Assembly (NCBI GenBank): GCA_002633025.1
Contig: NMRB01000500.1
Location: 98,881 to 162,880 of the forward strand
DNA from: Notospermus geniculatus
Lineage: Eukaryota; Nemertea; Pilidiophora; Heteronemertea; Lineidae
Reading direction: 5' to 3'
DNA length: 64,000 bases
Shown here: positions 57,651 through 64,000 of the stretch, in pieces
Position numbering within the stretch: position 1 is the first letter of the stretch
Layout: each line of letters begins with the position of its first letter
The notes under the pieces: generated by a model
What the model was told of the DNA's origin: nothing
Databases searched by the model: none
Seen by the model: only the letters and a program-made list of their open reading frames with translations
Position numbers and translations under genes: made by a program

Positions 57651-57937
57651 ATGCCTGGTTGTTCAGCCTTGGCTCAAGTCGGAATTACGTCGATCCCGAC
57701 AACAAGTGTGGCTCAAGTCAGGCTTATTTTTCAAAGCGCGTTGCACAGATTCGGCTTCAAACACAAGCCAAGCTTAAGCCTTTCTTATAATAAACCTGGC
57801 AGTGGGGTGGATAGGTTGTACAACAAACTCGGGATTGAGTAAGCTGTTCTTATGACCAGACATAAGTGCGACTTGCGTGAACTCGAGTTTGAGGTATAAG
57901 CCAGGCTCAGGTGAGCCCAGGCTGAACAACCGGGCAT
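57651..57937. mobile_element. Palindromic MITE with GGTTGTTCAGCC ends
   Basis: The ends ATGCCTGGTTGTTCAGCC and GGCTGAACAACCGGGCAT are inverted. Internal GGCTCAAGTC and GAACTCGAGTTTGAGG parts of the arms are diverged. A 76-codon frame inside is not a gene. Confidence 0.82.
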
Positions 57938-58189
57938 AAGGATCTTGCAAATGTTAATGCTTCTAGTTAATCCTCCATTGTATGCTTTTTGGTGATGATA
58001 AGAGAAGTACCAGTGCTGATTTCTGCCTTGATTATGTTGGTTGTATTTTAAGATTGATACAAGTTCGATTCACTTTTAATTGAGAGAAGTCTGCCCTGCT
58101 GCATAAGCCAGAACACCAGAAGCCTAGGGGGATGCACTCATGCATGTGCTAATCATTGTTAGAGCACTGCAAATCCTGAAGGCACCTCT

Positions 58190-58350
58190 CCACATGAGAT
58201 GGTTGGCTTTCTATGGGCAACTCAGAAAACTATGGGCAGTCATTCGTGTCATTGGTCTTAGTGTAAGTCATAAGGAAACCAAGAATGATGAATATCTTGC
58301 CCATTGAGAGCCAATTCATGTGAGGAATCTCAACCTTGAGGGGTGTCGGT
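58190..58350. mobile_element. GAGAGCCAACT MITE, copy 4
   Basis: The left side is CACATGAGATGGTTGGCTTT; the right side is TTGCCCATTGAGAGCCAATT and CATGTGAGGAATCTCA. The interior CATTGGTCTTAGTGTAAG and CATAAGGAAACCAAG matches copies 1 and 3. Confidence 0.78.
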
Positions 58351-58359
58351 TTTGTCTCC

Positions 58360-61250
58360 TGTTGCTCCGGTCTTCATTTAACGTTTACCTTCCACTTTTT
58401 CACACTGCTCCTTTGTTCTGTCCAGGCGTCGGTAAGTTTTCCTACCATCTCAGCGATGTTGTGCATGGAGTCCGACCGTTCAGTAAAGATGTGTTTTGTG
58501 ATTGGGCTCGCCACCAGGTGTCAACGTGAGCTTTATTGTCATCTTTCATTTGAGAGAAATGGAGAGTTTGGGTTCGGGAATGAGTCCTAGTAAACAAATG
58601 CAAATGTTTGGAAGGTCAGCAAGAGTCCTACAAGTATCCTGAGTTCAACAGCACTCTGCTTCCTGCAGCACTGCCCTCAGTGGTAAAAAGTTGTATCTGC
58701 ATTTGTGACCAGTGGGGGTGTAGTTGCTTGAACTAATAGCTGTATATTGTACTATCAAGTGCACAGATGTGTAGAGTGAAGCACTTTCTTCATTCATCCA
58801 GGCTCCCACTGACCACGACTGATGATACAACCTTGATACTGGAGAGTATAGCTGTCTTTCTGAAGATGTGACACCTGGTGGCAGAATCCTGAACTGAATT
58901 CCCACATTGTGATCATTGTCGTCATTACTTTGAACCATGGCAGTAATAATTTGCATCCCAGTTCATTTTGTACTGTACATGTGACTAATGATTGCGAGCT
59001 GATACCGCTAGATTTGAGGGAAGTACATACATGTTTGTATGGTGTGTATCACTGCTGTTGTTACTACGATAAATCCCTGGGAACTGTCACCGATCTTCAT
59101 CATGTGCTTAGTTCACTGTGGCAACACCAGATGGCACTCACATGCATCTCCTGAATCACCAGCAGGAGCCAAATTTGATGCTTACCTCAACTTTAGTGAG
59201 ACATGCACTAATCGCACATGGCGTAAAAACCCAACTTCATTTCAATGTACTTTGTTCTTGGCCTCTATTTTGTGTGAAGTATTTTGATGTAAATGATTTA
59301 AGCTGTAAGGTCAGCACATTTTAGTGATATTCTGGTAGCATGTAATTTGAACGTCTTTGTGACGCCCTGTAAACCTGTTGTGATTTCATCTTTGTTTTTG
59401 ACCATTTGTATATCATCTGACTGTCACTTGGTTCCCTATCGTAGTCAATATAGTCCTTGTTGTATCTCTTGTGTCAGACGTCATAGTGACTTGTAATTTT
59501 CCAAAAGGCGATCTTCCCTCACATTTCTTGTTGGAGTTTTGGCAAAATGTGGCAAAATCAAGCGGAATATGTGAAAGGTATTGGTTATGTCAGAATTTCA
59601 ATGAAAATGAAGATAGCAGAGAGAATGTAAACGGAACATGAAATTTAGTGAAAAGCAGGTCTTGTTTTTGACCCCACTTATGCGAGAAGATCTTAATTTC
59701 TCTTTGCATGATTGTTGCATGAAGTTGAATTACATTGTGTTCCGATCGCCTAAGTTTTTGGGTTCTTCACTTTTCACAGTGTTTGTTGTACATTTCATGC
59801 GACCTCCTCCCTTTTAATTTCACTCATCAGCTGTAGTCGTGCCGTGTTGTGCATTTATCAGCACCCGTATATTGGTTTTGTTATCAAAACACCTTCACCA
59901 TTAATGAGTTCATGTATTTCAGTAATTCAACTCTTTCTTCCAGAAGTTCAGTCACTAAATGTCAACACAGGTTCAAGTTATGATGGATCTGTGTTGCAGT
60001 ACCCTCTTTTGCCTTAAAGTTGGCTAAGTTGAATGCTCTTTTAGAAGCATTGCTGTTTATATGATCAGTTTAATATTCTTGATTGATTGAAGAATCCAAA
60101 TTTTGGGGTAGTTTGGGGGTCCTTCTGGGAGAATGAGTACAATTTTCCTGAACTGTTGCCAAACATCTTAGGGCTGTTTTTGTTGCAAACCTGAAACCAA
60201 ATAATAGCAAACAACTTATTTTGCAAGGTGCTTTGAGTTTCAGAATACAAGTCTCAAATTTCCACCTAATAACCTGCTAGGTGTGAACCTTTGATTAAAT
60301 CTCCCTTGGTATACAATGGTACACCCTTGGTATACAATGGTATATTTGGTATACAAGGGTATAAACGAAATTATATGGCAACGAAGATGTTGAAATGTAA
60401 GAAAGAATCTCGTATCACTTTGAGGTGGCATTAAATAGCAACAGGAATCTATTTGTNTTATCATGTCTGCTGACCATTGCCTTGATAATTTCTAAGACCC
60501 AATGTTGTATCTCTCTAATAGTTAGCATTGCTTGACCAGCAGGTAACATACTACCTTATACTAGTTACTGTATACTGTGAAGTACCTTCTCAGAGGATTA
60601 AAGAAATATGTGGGATTGTGATTTTCACTCAAATATTTAACGGTTTCAACCATTCCCTTACAATTAGACCTTCACTGCTCACGAAGTGGAGGGTAATTTG
60701 TCAAATTCAACCTTTGGCCAAAGTTTAAGTTTACCGCTTGTGTTCTGTTTGAACCCTTGCCATCCCAAATGTTCCCTGCTTGGGCCTAGGTGGAGGGGTC
60801 GCAACATCTTGATGAGCTGCTTTTTGTCGTGAAAATCATCAAAATTGGAATGTGTTCTCACAAAACTCACAGACTTGAGTGTAGTGTAACGTTTGTCAAA
60901 TGCATGTGGTTCTGTTTGTCTGCATGTGTTGTGTTTGAGGCGGTCGTTAGATCCGTAATACCGTAATACATCACGGATTCGGCTATGCGTGGTCCATTTT
61001 GTGTTTGTTGGTTTTGGAACTCAAAAAGAAACTCTGAATGCAATGAACAACACAAAAAATATCATCATAATGGCCAATTTCTGACATCGTGTGTTCTCTG
61101 GCAGGGTATTCACAGTTTTCTCCTTCAGTCTTTTCCAAATTAATGGTCAGTTTGTACATGCCACTGTTTTGTCGAGTACCGAGTCAGAATCCCTATTTGT
61201 GTCTAGTTTGATTGTCATTTTGTAATTTATGACTATTTTGTCAGAGGTTG
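58360..61250. other. 2.9 kb with no recognised gene
   Basis: The sequence is AT-rich with only short frames. A small repeat of TTGGTATACAATGGTA lies at 60308-60360, and a single N at 60457 has no visible duplication around it. Confidence 0.5.
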
Positions 61251-61409
61251 CACTGTCAGGGTGTGTCCTGGGGGGGGGGGATATGAGATATTGAGGTGCG
61301 CCTGAAAGAAGTGCAGTCAGTCAGTGAGGGCCACGTTCCTCATGTTTTATCGCAGAATGTCCAGTTGCAGTGAGTGATTCTAGGGGTGTCAGAACTTGTG
61401 AGAACCTTG

Positions 61410-61585
61410 GAGGTCAGATTATTTGACCTTGACCGTCAGATTATTTGACCTTGACATTCAGATTATTTGACCTTGACAGTCAGAGTATCTCACCCGAACA
61501 GTCTGATTATGTGACATTGACAGTCAGTTTGTTTGACCTTGACATTCAGATTATTTGACCTTGAAGGTCAGATTATTTGACCTTG
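61410..61585. repeat. Minisatellite, 22-bp unit, ~8 copies
   Basis: The unit is GTCAGATTATTTGACCTTGA followed by CA. Some units read ATTCAG or GTTTG instead. Confidence 0.9.
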
Positions 61586-62127
61586 ACAGTGCAGTGCCTC
61601 AACCCTCTGTGTTGTTGTCAATTTCTCCAATGTATGTCATACTGTACTTGGGCTTCTTTTGTTCTCTTATGCAGACTTTGGGCACATTACATTTTGGCAG
61701 ACAATATCAGGTACATACGAACAAATTTTTGTATTTTTCATTTTCTTCAGTTCAGCGTTTGGTTTACTGGTATTTGATTTTTTTGTGCAACCATGACTAA
61801 CAACTCATAAGAAGTAAGGAGTGGTCTTTTAAATGAATTTTTTCTGTCATTTTTTCTCACTGATATTTCATATGTATTTTTGTGTTGGTACAGATAGAGA
61901 TTATTCTAATATACCTTTATCAGCCCTTCAATCTTGGTCACTTTGGTATCTGATTGTGGAATCAAATCTTTGAAACGGGCTTCAATTCCTACTTCAAAGG
62001 AAAATAAGACAGGTTTTCATTTTGGAGTAGGAATGTTGATTGGTGAGACGTCATGCCTTGTTACGTTTTTAATCTTAGACCAAGATCACCAACAACAGGA
62101 GTTGTTCATGTACCAACTTTGAAAACT

Positions 62128-62451
62128 TCAGTTGAATGCCCAATTGCACTCATAGCATGTTTGTGTAGGACTGGCTAGTATGCGGTTAGCTATGATTTCT
62201 TTTACCATCAGATTGCCGCCATCTCTAGATGCATTTTGATAACATTCCCAAGTTTTAACCATGCAGTTTTCCTGTTGCATGCTTGGCCTTATTGATTTTC
62301 ATTTCTCGAGCGACACATTTCGACGATAGATACCCATGAGTTGAGTTGCCCATAGAGAGTCAATTGCGAGAGAAATATCTCATGTGAAGGAGTGCCTTTC
62401 ATCCCCAATTTGAAATGACCATGACAGATGTCAGTCAAACTTCCATTGTTG
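62128..62451. repeat. Small tandem duplication, copy A
   Basis: 324 bases starting TCAGTTGAATGCCCAATT are repeated right after a single N at 62452. About ten substitutions and one small indel separate the copies. Confidence 0.92.
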
Positions 62452-62452
62452 N
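62452..62452. other. Single N at duplication junction
   Basis: This is the same arrangement as at 23813: one N exactly between two similar tandem copies. Confidence 0.9.
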
Positions 62453-62774
62453 TCAGTTGAATGCCCAATTACACTCATAGCATGTTTGTGTAGGACTGGC
62501 TAGTATGCGGTTAGCTATGATTTCTTTTACCATCAGATTGCAGCCATCTCTAGATGCATTTTGATAACATTCCCAAGTTTTAATCATGCAATTTTCCTGT
62601 TGCATGCTTGGCCTCATTGATTTTCATTTGTCAAGCGACACTTTTCGAAGATAGATACCCATGAGTTGAGTTGCCCATAGAGAGTCAATTGCGTGAGAAA
62701 TCTCACGTGAAGGAGTGCCTTTCATCCCCAATTTGAAATGACCATGACAGATGTCAGTCAAACTTCCATTGTTG
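62453..62774. repeat. Small tandem duplication, copy B
   Basis: This is the second copy, ending at CTTCCATTGTTG, after which unique sequence follows. Each copy contains the right half of a GAGAGCCAACT MITE (about 62330-62400 and 62653-62725). Confidence 0.92.
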
Positions 62775-62903
62775 AGTTGAATCTATGAAATGAGAAAAGA
62801 TGGCATTAGTGTAGTTCTTGTTCGATAGCAGGTTAGTTGATGTTGATATCAAGAAAGATTTAGCATTTGTGTTTGTGTTAGGTATAGATGGCAGTATCGT
62901 CAT

Positions 62904-62935
62904 ATCTGACGCACTAAATCTCTAGTGCGTCAGAT
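62904..62935. repeat. Perfect 13-bp hairpin
   Basis: ATCTGACGCACTA and TAGTGCGTCAGAT surround a 6-base centre. It lies immediately before the SINE at 62943 and is probably the remains of a small palindromic element or a chance stem. Confidence 0.7.
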
Positions 62936-62942
62936 TTTGATG

Positions 62943-63235
62943 TCCTGGCCTGGTGGTCGAGTGGTCTAACACGCTTGACTTTCAATTCTAACGGGGTCAG
63001 TGCGTGGGTTCGATCTCCGGCCAGGACACATACAAGTTGTGAAAAAAGTTGTGAACCAATTTAGGGTCTGTCGGATGAGACTGAAAGCCGTGGTCCCTTG
63101 TACCTGAGTGTCTATGCCAGGGCAAGTAAAAGACCCCACACAGGTGGACAGTAGCCTGTCATGGACTCCATACCATAGTATAAGCTTAAGACCCTTAAAA
63201 GGGTTATGAAGCTTCCAAATGATACATACATACTA
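62943..63235 (+). mobile_element. tRNA-derived SINE, well-preserved head
   Basis: The head keeps a 7-bp acceptor stem (GTCCTGG / CCAGGAC), D arm GGTCGAGTGGTCTAAC, a long variable region and T arm GTGGGTTCGATCTCC. It looks like a leucine- or serine-type tRNA. The body has GTCGGATGAGACTGAAAGCC, GTGGTCCC and GGGCAAGTAAAAGACCCC, shared with the SINE at 41850. It ends near GATACATACATAC. It is not a working tRNA gene: the anticodon stem pairs poorly and it is embedded in a SINE body. Confidence 0.85.
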
Positions 63236-63370
63236 GAGATCCACTGGATAGTTATTGCTTATGCCTGCTGTATATGGGCAGATTCTTCTGCTGATTGAAC
63301 TTTGTAGGCCCAAATTTCCTTCTGTCATTAAGAGGTACACCTATAATGGAACCTAGGGCCTCAATTTTGA

Positions 63371-63600
63371 TATACAGTACAGGCCAAAATTAAAGTCCAC
63401 TTGCTGTGCACGTGCCACGTCAACGCTGCGCGCGGGCTACCCCCCGACGGCGCGTCGTACGCGCACGTCACACACACAGCGTCTTCTACAAGCCGTGCAT
63501 GCGCCATGCACGGGACGTGCGCCGACTGCGCAGTGCACACATCATTACAGCGCACGTGTCATGCACAGACGGCGCGAAGGCCAGGCAGTGGCTCAAGGAG
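63371..63600. repeat. CpG-rich block behind a TACAGTACAGGCC end
   Basis: TATACAGTACAGGCCAAAAT resembles a Tc1/mariner-type end. It is followed by about 190 bases rich in CGCG, GCGC, CACGTG and GCATGC, unlike the AT-rich surroundings. No matching right end is seen. Confidence 0.5.
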
Positions 63601-63639
63601 CATTTTTCAGAATGGTATTTTTGTGACACTGCCACCTTT

Positions 63640-64000
63640 TTAGCTCACCTGTGGTGAGCTTATACGATGGCCGAGCGTCCGTCGTCCGTCGTCGTCCGTC
63701 GTCGTCCGTCGTTGTCCGTTAGCAGGGCACGTTTCGTAACCGCTGGAGCTATTGATCTGAAACTTGGTACATATATACCCCTAGGTCAGATGACCCACGA
63801 CACCAAGTTTCGGTCCGATTCGACTCTCAGTTTGGCCACCAGGTGGCGGAAACCAAAAACACAAAAAGTACAATAACTCCTGAACTAATGACTAGATCAT
63901 CTTCAAATTTTTATCATAGGTGTAGCTAATAAGGATACATAACATATATAACGGGTTTTTGATTTGACCTACTTTTCAAGGTCACAGAGGTCAAAGTTCG
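63640..64000 (+). repeat. AGCTCACC/CGTAACCGCTGG repeat, longest copy, runs off the window
   Basis: It starts TAGCTCACCTGTGGTGAGCT, then has CCGTCGTCCGTCGTCGTCCG, TTTCGTAACCGCTGGAGC, GGCCACCAGGTGGCGG and ends with TTTTCAAGGTCACAGAGGTC. Partial copies lie at 17478 and 53270. This kind of sequence is abundant in many marine invertebrate genomes (from memory). No open frame runs through it. Confidence 0.8.

Noticed and set aside
62904-62935. Transcription terminator hairpin
   Set aside because: Bacterial-type terminators do not apply here; there is no gene upstream and no T run.
62943-63030. Functional tRNA-Leu or tRNA-Ser gene
   Set aside because: The acceptor stem is intact, but the anticodon stem pairs poorly and the sequence continues into a SINE body shared with 41850.
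63406-63657. Remnant of a Tc1/mariner transposase in the CpG-rich block
   Set aside because: A short stretch (DGAKARQWLKEHF) vaguely resembles such proteins, but no catalytic residues or longer similarity can be seen.
56684-64000. Remaining PTB and PDZ exons of the X11-like gene
   Set aside because: I looked for the rest of the PTB domain and the PDZ domains and saw no matching open segment with splice sites; they probably lie beyond the window.

Overview
The window is a gene-poor stretch of animal nuclear DNA, about 40% GC by eye and full of repeats. It has spliced exons with GT/AG introns, tRNA-derived SINEs, many short palindromic transposons (MITEs) and at least fifteen minisatellites. 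There are no bacterial-style operons. One gene is recognisable: part of an X11/Mint (APBA) family adaptor, a metazoan PTB/PDZ scaffold protein. The repeat types (TACATGTA-rich patches, CCGTCGTCCGTC-type elements, ubiquitous MITEs) and the apparent allelic divergence fit a highly heterozygous marine invertebrate, either a lophotrochozoan or a non-vertebrate deuterostome. I cannot name the species.

Layout. Bases 1-34,580 hold no coding exon that I can support. They contain minisatellites, palindromic MITEs and SINE remnants. At 20,750-26,956 there is a roughly 3.1 kb tandem duplication whose copies are joined by a single N. The first 1.46 kb of the two copies looks identical. The rest differs by substitutions, minisatellite copy number and a 247-bp TTAA-flanked insertion present only in copy B. 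Bases 34,581-56,683 carry six consecutive plus-strand exons of the X11-like gene: 343 open codons with matching intron phases, ending inside the PTB domain. Its introns (280 bp to 7.9 kb) carry MITEs, a SINE-rich cluster at 40.4-42.9 kb, a cluster of four perfect TGACGTCA sites, and a 612-bp assembly gap (52,554-53,165). That gap starts exactly at the end of a 643-bp inverted-repeat element. Bases 56,684-64,000 lie downstream of the last visible exon. They hold a minisatellite invaded by two MITEs, a second small tandem duplication joined by a single N (62,128-62,774), a well-preserved SINE and a CCGTCGTC-type repeat running off the end.

The gene is incomplete at both ends: the start codon and N-terminal exons, the rest of the PTB domain and the PDZ domains are not visible. 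No autonomous transposase or reverse transcriptase is seen, so all mobile elements here appear non-autonomous. The main interest is twofold. First, nested insertions and paired copies give empty-site evidence for transposon class. Second, the two single-N duplications look like unmerged haplotypes rather than real duplications. I did not find a convincing new biological system.
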